This document shows positions 35,246-47,594 of a stretch of DNA of 64,000 nucleotides, piece after piece. A program made the translations under genes and the position numbers. Where the stretch lies: positions 4,407,001 to 4,471,000 of the forward strand of contig NC_065889.1 of the NCBI RefSeq assembly GCF_905147045.1, in the 5' to 3' direction. Each line of letters starts with the position of its first letter. Position 1 is the stretch's first letter. Origin of the DNA: Nymphalis io (taxonomy: Eukaryota; Arthropoda; Insecta; Lepidoptera; Nymphalidae). The notes under the pieces are model-generated. The model was not told the origin of the DNA and searched no databases. It was given only the letters and a program-made list of their open reading frames with translations.

Positions 35246-36696
35246 TTGTTTGCAATACATGTTTAGGTATTCGAGCATAAAATTTTGTGATTAATTTTGC
35301 GACACTAAAAATGTATATAATTATTATACGGGAAATTGTTCATTATTTACCTTTCTATAAAGTAAGTTAACTCGATACATGAAAATAATTTTTAACCGGT
35401 ATAATGTAAATTTATAGTGAACAGAAATAAATCGCAATTGTTTAGGCCGTTAGTCTCGCCACGATTGTAATTAAACAGCCGATTTGAATAGCAAAGCGGA
35501 GCAATTTTTATTTTACACGAACGCGATGCTATCGCGTAATTAACCATGCCGTTTAGTTGACGCAGTAAACGATTTCAATGCCGTTCTGTAATGTAATACT
35601 TATAGAATATTAAAATTCTTATATTTCTGAGATCTTTATTATTTTATAATTACCTATTTATATAAATTAAGATCGAAATTCAAAATTAAACCGTACAGAT
35701 CACGGTCGTGGGGAATAATGGGAATAATGCTAGCAACATTTCCCCTTTACATCATTTTACACATATAAATATCGGAATATCAACTGCTTTAAATTGTTTT
35801 TGGCATCATCGCTCTAAAGTGTACATTGTACTTTTTTATTTGTTCTGTGGAAATCAATTTAAACAAATATTTACTCAAATAGTTTTATTGCAAAATTTAC
35901 ACTTCGACTTTACCAAAATAGTGTATTTGAATGTTTTAAAAATTAAATAAGTAAAATATTATGATAATAATTTTAATATTGCACTGAGAGTCGTGGCAAT
36001 GTCAGGTCTTGTAATTGTCATATCACAATTGTGGAAAGGACCGGTCACTATCTAACGGAATAAACAATTGAAAATAAATTCATACGGCCGGTCATTAAAT
36101 AAATGCTAAATTTGTATATTTAATAATTCAGATTTAATAATAATAATGAACTAAATTTATGTGTGCCCTTAACCTTCCTAGTGCCCATTAAAAGTCACGT
36201 CAACGACAACGGTAAAAAAATAAATAACTTTAGTTGGTCGCCACAAACTTTAACAATTGACGTTAACGAACGAATTGAAAAGAACATACTATTATATTCA
36301 AAACTTTATTCACATTGATAATTATGAAATAATTAAATTCATTTACAGTTTAAAATTAGTATATTTTAAGCAAGGTAATATACAAAACACGCATTGGCCG
36401 CATCACAGAATATTGTTAGAATAGCTCTAACAATAGCGTGTTATATAAAGTAAAAGATACAACTAATTCAAGCGTTGACTTGATTCATATAATTAATACT
36501 ATATTTTGATTGAAACTATAATAATATAATAAATATTAATTGAATATTAAAAATGATAACTATAATATTTTACTATATCAAATTTCAAATTGTTGTATTT
36601 GTTGATAATGATGTTAGATGTACGTATTTGAAGAAGCTATATGACTTATAGTTGTTATTATACAATAATTCGAAAATCTTTACCAATGGTATTTTT
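35246..36696. other. AT-rich intergenic DNA with a CG-richer island
   Basis: No supported gene. 35440-35590 (GGCCGTTAGTCTCGCCACG, TGTAATTAAACAGCC, CGATGCTATCGCGTAATTAA) is a plausible enhancer with two TAATTA motifs. 36411-36436 has a 9-base inverted repeat (ATTGTTAGA/TCTAACAAT). Confidence 0.45.
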
Positions 36697-36968
36697 ACTG
36701 GTGGTAGAGCTTTGTGCAAGCTCATCTGGGTAGGTACCAGCCACTCATCAGATATTCTACCGCAAAACACCAGTACTTGGTATTGTTGTGTTCCGGTTTG
36801 AAGGGTGAGTGAGCCAGTGTAATTACATAACATCTTAGTTCCCAAGGTTGGTGGCGCATTGGTGATGTAAGCGATTGTTAACATTTCTTACAATGCCAAT
36901 GTCTATGGGCGTTGGAGACCACTTACCATCAGGTGGCCCATATGCTTGTCCGCCTTCCTATAAAAAAA
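36697..36968 (+). mobile_element. Interspersed repeat family A, best-preserved 3' end
   Basis: Begins ACTGGTGGTAGAGCTTTGTG, includes CACTCATCAGATATTCTACC, GTACTTGGTATTGTTGTG, GGTTGGTGGCGCATTGG and GACCACTTACCATCAGGTGG, and ends CGCCTTCCTATAAAAAAAGG with an A-rich tail. Compared with 54160-54393 it lacks a block around AGGCACAAGAGAC but keeps the 3' end. Non-coding. Confidence 0.85.
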
Positions 36969-38323
36969 GGAAATGATTAAAGAATAAAAAATTAATAACT
37001 CTACTAATTATAACATCTTAAATAAATTAAAAAAAGATAAAAGATTAACAAATGAACAACATAATCGACTTTACATTAGCCCATACGTAGCTAGAATATT
37101 GCATATTATTCGTATATAATAAAGCTTTCGTCAATCAAATCGACGATTTTAAAACAAAAAGTAAAACAGACAACCGAGCGTGTACTGGACCTCACAGAGT
37201 ATAATTCTGCGATGGAGCCACAGATTACCATCGAGTGTATTAAAGTGAGCAATTACTACGTGTATAGGCAGATATATCCTCTATTTGCCCGTTCATGTAG
37301 TGTTGATTTGCTTTTTCTGTCCCTATCGTTCCATCGGTACATTCATTTGATAGCAAATTTACTGAGCTAACTTTACTATGATTGTAACATAAAAACCTTT
37401 CATTTAATTTATGATTGAATTGTCATGAATTAAATATTTTATATTGAAATTTACCGCATTATTTCATTTCGAAATATATTTTATCTTTCTTTATTTATTA
37501 CTTACGACTACCACTAAGACATTTAAAGAAGGTTAAAATAGATAATAAAAAAATAATAACAAGAGTCAATTGTGTCCGCGACAAGGTTTTGATAATTACT
37601 TTAGTAGATGACTACCAACTAAAGAAATAGTACGTAACTATAAATTGGTTTTGGTGTTATTAATAGTATCGATAAAACGCTTCTTTTTATTCACTCTCTG
37701 TATGTGTTCGGGCTTGTTTGTCAATCTATGTGATTGTAATAAAACTTAACTTTTAACTACGAATGAAATGATAATGAATTTCCATTTAATTGCCATTAAA
37801 ATTCATCTTCAAGCCATGAAATGTACATGTTAACAAATCTACAACAAAAAAGTTATCCTGGTTAACCTTAAGTTATTATTATTGTTAAATTAAATTTGTT
37901 CTTTAAAAGAAATCCATTAAACCATAATGAGGTTATTTGTATTAATATAGACGTGTCGTATAAAAGTGATCATAATTCGTGCAGGTGTCAAATAAGCTTA
38001 TATTTTTGAATAATAAGTGTAACATAATTAGTTTGACATAGAAAATAAAGCGAACGAACATCACTGCTACGCATAATTACATGTTACACGGCTTAATTAA
38101 CTCGGCATTTCGTATTTATGTGTGTCACTTTGATTCGTTCGCAACAATGTTACGATATGTAAATGTAAATACATAATACACACGGCACAATATGAAACAA
38201 TATTTCATTGATTTTTATCAATTAATGGTTAACTTCAGTTTTTGTATAATATTTTTATAAGTGCGGTTGAAAAACTTGAAATGACATAAGTAGTGTAGTT
38301 AATTAATGTGAATATTTAACAGC
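36969..38323. other. AT-rich intergenic DNA
   Basis: No gene, RNA or clear repeat identified. Composition is uniformly AT-rich, with many short A/T runs. Confidence 0.55.
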
Positions 38324-38580
38324 GACGAGCCGGTTGGCGTGGTTGGTAGATACTTGCCTATTCACGCCGAAGGTTGTGGGTTCGATTCCCACCCAGGACA
38401 GATATTTGTGTGCATGGACATGTTTGTTTGTCCTGAGTCTGGGTGTAATTATCTATATAAATATGTATTTACAAAAGAAACGTAGTATATGTAGTATATC
38501 AGTTGTCTGGTTTCCATAGCACAAGCTTAATTTGGGATCAGATGGCCGTGTGTGAATAATGTCCCAGGATATTATTATTA
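38324..38580 (+). mobile_element. tRNA-derived SINE (family D), full-length looking
   Basis: The tRNA-like head has box A TGGCGTGGTTGG (38335-38346) and box B GGTTCGATTCC (38379-38389), an intact internal RNA polymerase III promoter pair. The body contains TTTGTCCTGAGTCTGGGTGT, TCAGTTGTCTGGTTTCCATA and GATCAGATGGCCGTGTGTG, and it ends in an ATT repeat after GTCCCAGGATATT. The head lacks a matching acceptor stem, so it is not a tRNA gene. This is the least decayed SINE in the window. Confidence 0.88.
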
Positions 38581-40356
38581 ACAAATTTTATCTAATTATT
38601 GTGTTTTACCCATGTATGTAATACCAATTTATGTATTAATCAAAGTTTTATCACCAAATCTGCCTTTCAGTCCATATTGTTTCGCTACTATTCCTAATTT
38701 TCCAAATCCATATGATTTACACTAACTATTCAAATAAATGTTATCATACAGATATCTACATGAATTAAATTTTGATGTTAATAAGTCGTATATAACTCAT
38801 AATCGAACCCGTAGATCAAATTTAAAATAATATTAAATAATTGTGTTTCATAACCATAATTCATTATAAATAAACTTAATTCACAGAAACTTTACCAAAG
38901 GGACACGTCAAGTACGCAGATATTATAAAAAACCTTATATATTATATGTCATATTTTTATGTGTTGAAATAGAGTTCGTTGTAATTTAAAACCGATACAT
39001 GTATATTATTTCTATTAAAATCATTAACGGAGTGGCTTAAAACACACCGTGTGTTGGTAAGGGGCGAGATCGTATCGCGAGCGGCTCGTAATTAGTCGTT
39101 TCATTTTACCCGAGCTCACTCGCGATAACGTTGCACGCTTTGTATGCACTTTTTTATAATTAATTCCTTTGTATCGATTGATTCGTTTTAATGGTTACTT
39201 CGCTTGCGTGTATATAAAGCATTTTATTGTATTTTTTCCATACCTTTACACGGTGAGCGACAGCTTTGATTGTCATCTGTGATGTTGCATAGTAACCTTT
39301 ATAGTCGTTGCAACAAGAAATTAAATTGTAAGTATAATGCTGCTAAAGCTGTTGCGTATATGTTCACTTTTAACTGAAAAAATGAGTACCTGACGCCTCA
39401 TCTTATTATATTACATTTATAAATTACATTAGAATTAGTATATATTATTTGTGTTTATACTATACATAAAGCTACCATTGCGTTCATGATGCGCAAGCGC
39501 AACATTTTTGACAAGCTAATTGAATAATGCGGGGAAACTCGAAGCATCACATTGTTCTGCCACAGTCACTGGATTGTCAGCGGCGTTTTTGAATTTTAAT
39601 CTGCCATTTTGTGAAATTATAGATATGTAATGGACGTTTCGCGGTTAGCTACCTCCGAGCTCGGTATAATTTTGTAATTTTATTGTTCAGAAATAAAACT
39701 ATTAGGTACTTTATGTAAAATTTATACAATACGTATTCCTTTGTGATAGTTTTTTTTAATTAAATTTGTTACTAAAAGTAGCTCATATTTTTGAAATATC
39801 AAGCTTAATAAAAAAAAAACAATGAAGATAATCGCTTTAGTATCAAATCGAAGGCGCAAAATAAATCGTTATAAGCAAGATACGATTTCTAGGTTTAGGT
39901 CAATGTTTCTTTCACGAAGGCGCTAAAGTTAACAAGATAAAATCATTTCACGATCGTTGTTAGCTGAAAATGTAAGTTCATAAACATTCCATTATGCGGG
40001 TAGTTGTCGGTAATGAAGGCGATATAGGTCGTTTTGTAGCGCGTAATCGCGATGTTATCACTCCAACCCGCGCGGTCGGCCGTGTCCACCGGACTTTCGC
40101 GCCAATTGTCTAAAATTACTGATCCTAAATGGTAATAGACAAAATTGTTTATAAAAGTTTTTTATATCTCGCTTCGCTTCATAATTACTAACGCTATCTC
40201 GCCAGTCTTTTTCAACGTACTATGATATAAGCTATGATATTTTGATTCCATTATATTTAATTTTAATATAACATAACACTTTTGTGTATCATTTTTAGAT
40301 ATTTGTGAGTCATGATTACACATATGGGTAAATAAGGTTGTAAGTTAATCATCTGC
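38581..40356. other. Intergenic DNA with two candidate regulatory islands
   Basis: No supported gene. 39050-39170 (GGGGCGAGATCGTATCGCGA, GCTCGTAATTAGTCG with TAATTA at 39089-39094, ACTCGCGATAACG) and 39995-40115 (GTAGCGCGTAATCGCGATG, CCCGCGCGGTCGGCCG) stand out from the AT-rich background and carry homeodomain-type cores. Confidence 0.45.
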
Positions 40357-40497
40357 GTGGGACATATTGTACACAAGTATGTGCCCCTGTATTGCACTAT
40401 CTATTCGGACGGCGCAGAGCAGGACTTTTTTATGGACCCGACCCGGGGTTTCATCCCATGTCTTCGGGCTTTACAAACTAGCCACAACAACGGCTAT
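40357..40497 (-). mobile_element. tRNA-derived SINE (family B) fragment
   Basis: On the minus strand the head reads GTTGTGGCTAGTTTGTAAAG, then GCCCGAAGACATGGGATGAA and CCCCGGGTCGGGTCC, and the body block for TGTGCACTATAATATGTCC survives near 40368. The middle of the element is deleted compared with 20641-20995. Confidence 0.7.
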
Positions 40498-43400
40498 AAA
40501 GTAAGGTAGAAAAAGGCAAAATGCAAGTGAGTAGTCTTACACGTACACTTCACACACCGTGGGAGTCTTCACAGAGTCACATACGAGCAGATGTTAATAG
40601 TTAAATACTGATTCATCTATAAAACAAAAATAAAATCGACGATTAATAGAATCAGACCAGTCGTTGAAGTGTGTTTGTATAATAAATAACACACGAACTT
40701 TCGTATTTATAAAATATTACTTCATTTGAATAAAAATTGTCACTAAAGAGGAAGCTATTATTATTAGTAATAATTGCCTCCCCACTAATTTAACAGCGCA
40801 CTTCATTATCATATGAACTGGTTCTGTTTTAAGTCCGAACACATCAAAATTCTTTATGAATAATGAGGTTGAATTTTAAGCTTCGTTACATCTTGTCAGT
40901 TAAGTGAGCTTTAGTAAAAAAACGTTTGTATAAACCGATAATAATTACAGACTTCGTTGAATATATAATTAACAATAGGCTTAGGCGTGGGACGTATTAG
41001 AGTTCATAATGAGGGCCGGCTTTATTCCGTTCACTGATTTCATGTTTATTTAGATTATTACTTATTAGCGAATTGCATTGCATATATTACAGTGTAATCT
41101 ATTCTTAATAGTAAGCAACCAACTTGTAATGTGAAATAGTAACTGACTAAAAGTCTAAAAAGTAAAAATATTTATTGAAATATTTAGAACAATATTTTTG
41201 TCATACTTACATAGTGATTGGCATTTGAGCTTGCCATTTGATAAATCGTAATAAGGGTAATGTTGTCTTTAATTTATTACAAATTAAATTCCATTTAATT
41301 TTTAATAGCAACGGTTTTTTCTATATTTGAATCTCGTTATCTAATTTAACACAAGGAACAATAGGCACATTAACTTTGTAATTGTCACAGCTAGGCAGTG
41401 CGTGTTGTGTGCGTCACTAATTGGCGCGTCCGGCGGAAGTGGCCGGTTCCGAGGCTGGTGTCAGGTGTCAGGACGGTGTTTGCTTGTATGTGTGTAACAA
41501 CACGATAACTAAGAGTGTGTTGGGCAATACAGGTAACAAAAAAGTTATACATATTATATTATAATTAATACAAAACTTGATTTATATTTTATTAATTGAA
41601 ATCGATTTCATAATTATTAAAAATTTTAAATATAAGTTATTAAAAAAATAATATATTAAAGATCCAACGTAAAGTAAAAACAAATGCTAAGCCCGTAACT
41701 TTTTGTTATAATAAAACAAATGACGTAAAATAAACAAAAACTTTATGAATATTATATTAATAATGTTAATGTGACCAATGTAATGTTAAAAATTAAATTA
41801 ACTAATTATGAATTATTTGTTATATAACAGCATTTTACTTTATAAACACATTGTGGATTTGACATCTTAGTATCCAAAGGCCTGTTTAATACGCATTTTA
41901 CCTCTTCAAATCGCATGACTGTTTGAAAGTTAATCGCTGGCCTTTATAACAACAGATTAAAAATAATTAAATACCGCAATTTTAAAAAGCAAATATAGCA
42001 ATAGTAAAGTTAAACATTTTATCTTTGAAATACGCGTCGAAATTATACTTACAGCAATAGTTATTATTTAACCGCAAACAACGTTTTTCAGAGATAAATC
42101 AATAATGATTCTCTCAATAAAGAGTAATAATCTTACAAATATTGATTTTAGTTACAAAAGTTCATCTCGGGTTGGGTCGTGTAATGATTGAAGATACAAA
42201 ATCTTTATTTAAAAAAATATATAAAGCAAACTTTATCTGTTTTCTAGAATATTTCTCACGTAAGATAAACGCTAAATATATGTTAAGATCTTTAAAGTGA
42301 TTATAATAAAACAAAAAAATTCACGTTCAAAAATTATTAATTGTTTCTGTTATCTTAAAAATAATTAACTAGTTAGCTGTTTTGAATTCATAATTGGTTA
42401 AAATGTTTCTTAAAAGAGTAATATATATACAACATTTAATTAATTAATTAAATTAATTTATTAGAAAAAAAAAAGTTAAAATCATCCGTGGTTGAATATT
42501 TGAAAGAACGTCAGTTTATTTTGCAAAAAAAGTTACATTAAAAATGTCGTGAACTAATGTGTTGACTTGGCGTTCAGAATGCTCGCCATTTTATTTTTTC
42601 ATTCTCCCCTATAATTACGTAATTAGTGTCGATGAATTGGAAGTACATTAATGTTGTGGGTCCTTTTGTCCGCAATCGTCGAACGCCCGCGCCGACTTTT
42701 GTTTAACGTTTGTAACAGCTGTTCGTGTGTTTCTCTTTTGCGACTTCTAAGATCATTGTTTCCATTTTCCTTTCGACTCTTAATAAAAACAAACAAAATT
42801 AACTACTCAAGCCTTGAAATAAATACTGCAATTAGAGACGAACTATAATAACATTATTTTTTAATTAACATTATCAACAAGTTTTGTTGTTGCAGTTATT
42901 TTGTGAACAGTCTTAAAAAATAGGAATCCTTTAATGCTATATTATAAATGCGGAAGTGCGTTTGTATGTTTGTTACGCTTTCACATCTTAACTACTGAAC
43001 ACACATACGTTATCAGGGCTACAGAAAAGTACAAAGATACCTAACGCCTCCAACCCCCTTACTGGCTAAGACGCCAGCGGAAACAAAATAGTAATAATAA
43101 TTTATCCAAAATCATTACTTTCAAATAAAGTACCTAATTGTAATCATGTTTTTATAATTAATGGCCTATTCCGCCATTAAAAGTAAAATGTTATCATATA
43201 GGTATTTAATTCTAAAAGGTAAAAGTGACTTAACCAACACTTAAACAAAAAAACCAACAAATCGGACGAAATATTACTCTGAAGCAAATATTAAATTTAT
43301 AAAATTTGTTAACATTTTTTTTCTTTAAACGGAGTCACTAACATGATTACTTTTGGTTATATTTTGTAGTTGACCTAAGAGTATTCCCAGAATATTAATA

Positions 43401-44810
43401 AACACAAATATCTAATTCATTGAGCCATTGATTTTATTTTGTAAGGTTAGTCACAAATATGACTAGTAGGTAAACAGTTTTTTTTTTTTTATATTTTTTA
43501 TCTGAACTTGTAACGAAATATTATATAGTATTTCCTAAGAGAATTCGTAGTATATTGATACTACTGTGGCTAATCCATAGCTATTGGTTTCTATTAGACA
43601 CGCTCGCTGTGAAGGGTTAGAATGTCAGGTCGACATTTGGCGCTGCAGGGCTGGCCTGCGGTCGCACGCAACTCAGTGCCGCAATGTTGCTGCCTAATTG
43701 ATTACTTAGACTATCGCTATGTAAATTATATTTTATATTAACTTTGCTTAAACACAAATTGGATACAATTACATAATGACAGAATAGTTGTTATATATTT
43801 GTGAGCATTGTATTTGTGTGCGCGTGTTGACCTAGAAAACTTTTTTAACTACTTATTTGTAAAAAAAACCTAGACAAATATTACCTACCTACTTACTATA
43901 AACCTAGATAAATATAAATACCAGTAACTTATTAATTATAGTACAGCCAAAAAGCAAATCTGTATATTGTGGTTTTTTTCTGTTCTATGTTTAAATCAAT
44001 TTGCTTACCAAGCGATGATGATCACTTATCGTCACGTGGAAATAGATCATCTGTCTTGACAACTTAAAAAATCTATGCCATCCCCCGCTTTCGAAACTAT
44101 ATATTTAAAAGATTAACAGAGTGTATGGTCTACATATGTTTGTAAACTTACCTAGGTTTCGTGTTGCGCACCCTGAGATCAAATAATGTTCGATTCGAGA
44201 CTAATTTTGTCCGACGCGTGATACCATAATGAACACATTTTTATAAATTTCTGACGTTGTGTTTTATTAATAACATATGAAATGAAGAAGAGTCAGAAAG
44301 TCAAATGACATCTAAGATGACGATAGTTTAGACAGGCGCTACTTTCTTTTTCAAAAATATTAAAAAACCCATAGCTAATATATTTTATGTTGAAGCAACG
44401 TATATTTAGTGACATTTCATTATCAAGCTATTTTTTTGAAGTTCCAGCTGACTTATGAACAATAGAATACTATTTCCTAAAACAGCATATACATAATATG
44501 TAACATATTTAGCATCCATAATTTTTTTTATAATTTGTTATTGAAGAAAATCAAATTGAAAGATGCTTGTGATGATGTTTTCATGACACTTTTTTTGATT
44601 TGCCTAACTTCAGGAAAGAAATTAAGTGATAAAAAATAATGAATATATATTTAGTTTACAATATGATCTTTCTTTTTTGAGCTATCTCACAAATAGCTAG
44701 TAGCATAATGGAATATTCATAATTTAGTTTCTGTATTATAATATAATTTACAATAACACCATGCAAGATTTACGAGTGTATTTCTTGACGTTAAAAGAAG
44801 ATGCCATAAA
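40498..44810. other. Intergenic DNA, gene-free
   Basis: AT-rich with no credible ORF. GC-richer patches at 41385-41490 (GGCGCGTCCGGCGGAAGTGG), 42560-42740 (CGAACGCCCGCGCCGAC, CAGCTG) and 43600-43725 may be regulatory. 42931-43085 holds a repeat that shares TTTGTTACGCTTTCAC (42969-42984) and its 3' block with 51395-51545. Confidence 0.45.
42931..43085 (+). mobile_element. Interspersed repeat family E, copy 1
   Basis: Starts ATATTATAAATGCGGAAG, shares TTTGTTACGCTTTCAC with 51431-51446, and ends AGCGGAAACAAAATAGTA, matching GCGGAAACTAGTA of the second copy. This 'ATTATAAATGCGAAAG' start is frequent in lepidopteran repeats. No coding capacity. Confidence 0.6.
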
Positions 44811-45720
44811 TAGATTTCGTCGACTACGCCCGCCCCAGTTTATATTAAATTTATAGCAGGACGCGCAATAATAATTCCTTTTCAATTAGCGCTCAATGAA
44901 TATCTTAGTTGCGTTGCGTTCGAGCGGTTTCATGATTCGATACGCAATATCGACGCGCGTACAACAGCCGATAGATCCATTCATCATTATTATAAATGTG
45001 CTACACTCACTTATTTACGGAAATCGATATTTTTTTTCGGTATCGGCAATGAATGCTCGATTTCAACGCGTCGATAAACGTGACGGTATTGTGTGGGATG
45101 ACCCCGGCTTTGTTGCCGCGGTAGCCTGCTGAGTATCATTGACTTCCAACACCACACGTCGCACGAAAGTAGGAACACGATTAGTTCCGGATCTATATGA
45201 TATCATTTTATAATTATTGATTATGAGGTCACGGTAGGCTTCATTTAATTTATAATGATAATAGTCGGGCAGTCGTACAATTTTATTAATGTTACAAATT
45301 ATCTAACAAAGAAAAAGCCATTTGAGAACGAGATCGAAATATAAACAGCAAAAGCCTTATAGGATGTCTAGGGTAAATTCATGCGGTGCTGAACTAGAAT
45401 ATCGATAAACGTCAGTGGGCAATCAGTGGTCGGGCAATTTGCGAGCGATTGTCCGTAGCGGGACGCGAGCACACGCAAATTGGACGGTAACTATTTACCT
45501 ACAAACAGAGCTATTTGGACCTTATTCGAACGAATAGTTCTTGGCATAACGGTTAATACGGATTGAAAACAAGTACATCGAATTTAAAAAAAAAGAATGA
45601 TAATCTTTTTTAATACTTTTTATTTAAAAGGGAAGTCATTATTTTACAATGTATCTAAAATGAGCGAAGGAAAACGACTCCGGTATTTATAGTGGACTTA
45701 GCCGTAGGCTTACACGAGAG
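44811..45720. promoter_or_regulatory. Extended CG-richer region, candidate regulatory domain
   Basis: A run of blocks less AT-rich than the flanks: 44815-44870, 44890-45145 (GACGCGCGTACAACAGCC, GGCTTTGTTGCCGCGGTAGC) and 45395-45490 (TCGGGCAATTTGCGAGCG, GCGGGACGCGAGCACACGC). It includes ATCGATAAACG-type motifs at several points. The 78-residue frame at 44896-45132 has no recognisable domain. Function is inferred from composition. Confidence 0.3.
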
Positions 45721-46020
45721 TCACACACGTATATAATGGAGGATACTGTTGCCCAAGAAATTGATATCGATATCAATTTTATTCAAGTCAATATACGTTC
45801 CAAAGCATGCAATCACGAAAACAAATTTGCGTTCATTTCCTTTCTCTCGAAACAAACGCATTCGTAGCGGATCCGAGTAATATCTTTTATAAGGTACGTA
45901 ATGGAAACCATTTCTCATCAATTTTCTAAATAAAGGCGCACAGAAGCCAACGGATAAAACAAAGCGCGAGCGCTCACGACATAGATTGAGCTGAATTATC
46001 GCTTTACCGCAGAACACAAT

Positions 46021-46150
46021 CTGCCGGGTTGGTACGAGTAGGTAGGGCTATACGAGTATACGTGCTCCGTGCGCGCCGTGTGCGCCGTGTATCGCCTATC
46101 GCCCGAGGCCGAACCGCCGTGTGCACTCCGGTGCTCTGATAACACGTGTG
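46021..46150. promoter_or_regulatory. CpG-rich island
   Basis: Dense CG dinucleotides with a short duplicated block (GTGCGCGCCGTGTGCGCCGTG) and CCTATCGCCCGAGGCCG, ending in an E-box-like ACACGTGT near 46142-46149. Apart from the BarH1 leader and the 60.2-kb island, it is among the most CpG-rich spots in the window. It could be a promoter of an unannotated transcript or an enhancer. Confidence 0.35.
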
Positions 46151-46867
46151 AATTATGTTAAATCCAGACAGTTTTTCTCTTTTATCAATTCACTTCACAT
46201 CTGCAGCGTTTGGTACTGATTAAATTCAAATCGCTCGCCGTTTTCTTTGGAGCGTTTAAAGGTTGAGATGCTTATCGAGACCGAGTACTTACCACTTTCA
46301 CGACCAGCATGTTCAGTTATCTTTGAAATTTATCTTTGTTTTTACTATAAATAAAATAATAAAATCGAAGGTATCGCCTTGTTGTGGATATATTAATAAC
46401 ATACGCTTATTTCGTCAAATATAAAAATAATAAAATAGTAGCGGTAATTTGAAAGACGTAGCAATCAAAATGTCGCGTTGCAAACTACCACAAATTGGGT
46501 GAAAGTGTGTCGCCAATAGGCGCACATATGACAAATGGCTCCCATCTTGTGCCTGTATGCCGCCGCTTGCCGCCTGTAATAAGGCAAATTGTGAACCATT
46601 GTAATTTGCATGTCACAAGATTCATTAGACCGTGACCGATGGCCTTTAGATTTGTTTTTAATAATATTAACGTTCAATGAAATTTAGAGATGACATCAGA
46701 ATGTAACTCGTATTAACGACTTAGGCAGTAAATATATGAATGATTTATGAGAACAAAATATTAAATTCATTTTTAAAAAATATCTTTTTCTTAACAAAAT
46801 ATACGTCACGAATGATGATGTTGTTGTTTTGCCTACATATTATTATATAGTGAAATGAACTTAAATG

Positions 46868-47035
46868 AGCCGAGATGGCTGAGTAGATAGAACACGCGGA
46901 TCTTACCCCAAAGATCGCTGGCACAAATCCGTGCAATTCGACTTTAATTCATGGGAGATGCTTTCTCGTACTGGACGGCGAAGGAAATCATTGTGAGGAA
47001 ATTTACATAAAACGTTCGATGAAAGTCTACTAAAG
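46868..47035 (+). mobile_element. tRNA-derived SINE (family C), sense copy
   Basis: The head GAGCCGAGATGGCTGAGTAG gives a clear box A. The box B region (CTGGCACAAATCCGTGC) is degenerate, and the body keeps TCGTACTGGACGGCGAAGGA and ATTGTGAGGAAATTTACAT. The 3' tail block is lost. Confidence 0.75.
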
Positions 47036-47557
47036 CAGCTTCAATTTATCGCTATCTTTTTATTTTAAAAATATACAAAAATCTATAATAACCAAATTAT
47101 TGTAAAAACTAAAATATTTCTTATAGGAATCGTAATCGTATATAGAAAACGTATTAATATTAATGAACGGAGCTTCTGTGATCTGTTCAGTAATTAAATA
47201 TGTTTAGCTTAGGTTTTCATATTATAAGTAATAGATAGGTATACATACTTAGTCTGTTTCATTGACTTCACTAAAGAAAGTTGACGTGCGAGATAATACA
47301 TCGTCGGTAATATTTATGTTGCTTGTAGTTATAGCTAATCTCTATAGTGCGTTGGAAAAGTTCAGATAATTCAATCTTGACCTCTATGCCAATACGATAC
47401 AGGTAAGGTACCATACCTAACCTGTATCGTGTTTGGGCAGATATATCAATATTCTTGGAGAATCTCATTAATTTTTATTAACTTGTATAACTAGATCTAC
47501 CTTACAAGTGCTTTTTTTACGTATTGTCACATTTTATTTCTCATTAAAATATTAATA

Positions 47558-47594
47558 TTTGTGAGCATTTTAATAAAATTAAAATGCTCACAAA
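47558..47594. repeat. Perfect hairpin, 17-base arms, 3-base loop
   Basis: TTTGTGAGCATTTTAAT, loop AAA, then its exact reverse complement. It is too short for a conventional pre-miRNA. No ORF or known element is recognised around it. Confidence 0.9.

Noticed and set aside
38326..38400. Possible tRNA gene
   Set aside because: Box A and box B are present, but no acceptor stem pairs, and the sequence runs into a SINE body.
44896..45132. Plus-strand 78-codon frame
   Set aside because: Composition is unusual but no domain, splice context or conservation evidence; better explained as open by chance in a CG-richer stretch.
45721..46017. Minus-strand 98-codon frame
   Set aside because: No recognisable domain and no supporting gene structure; kept only as part of the regulatory candidate region.
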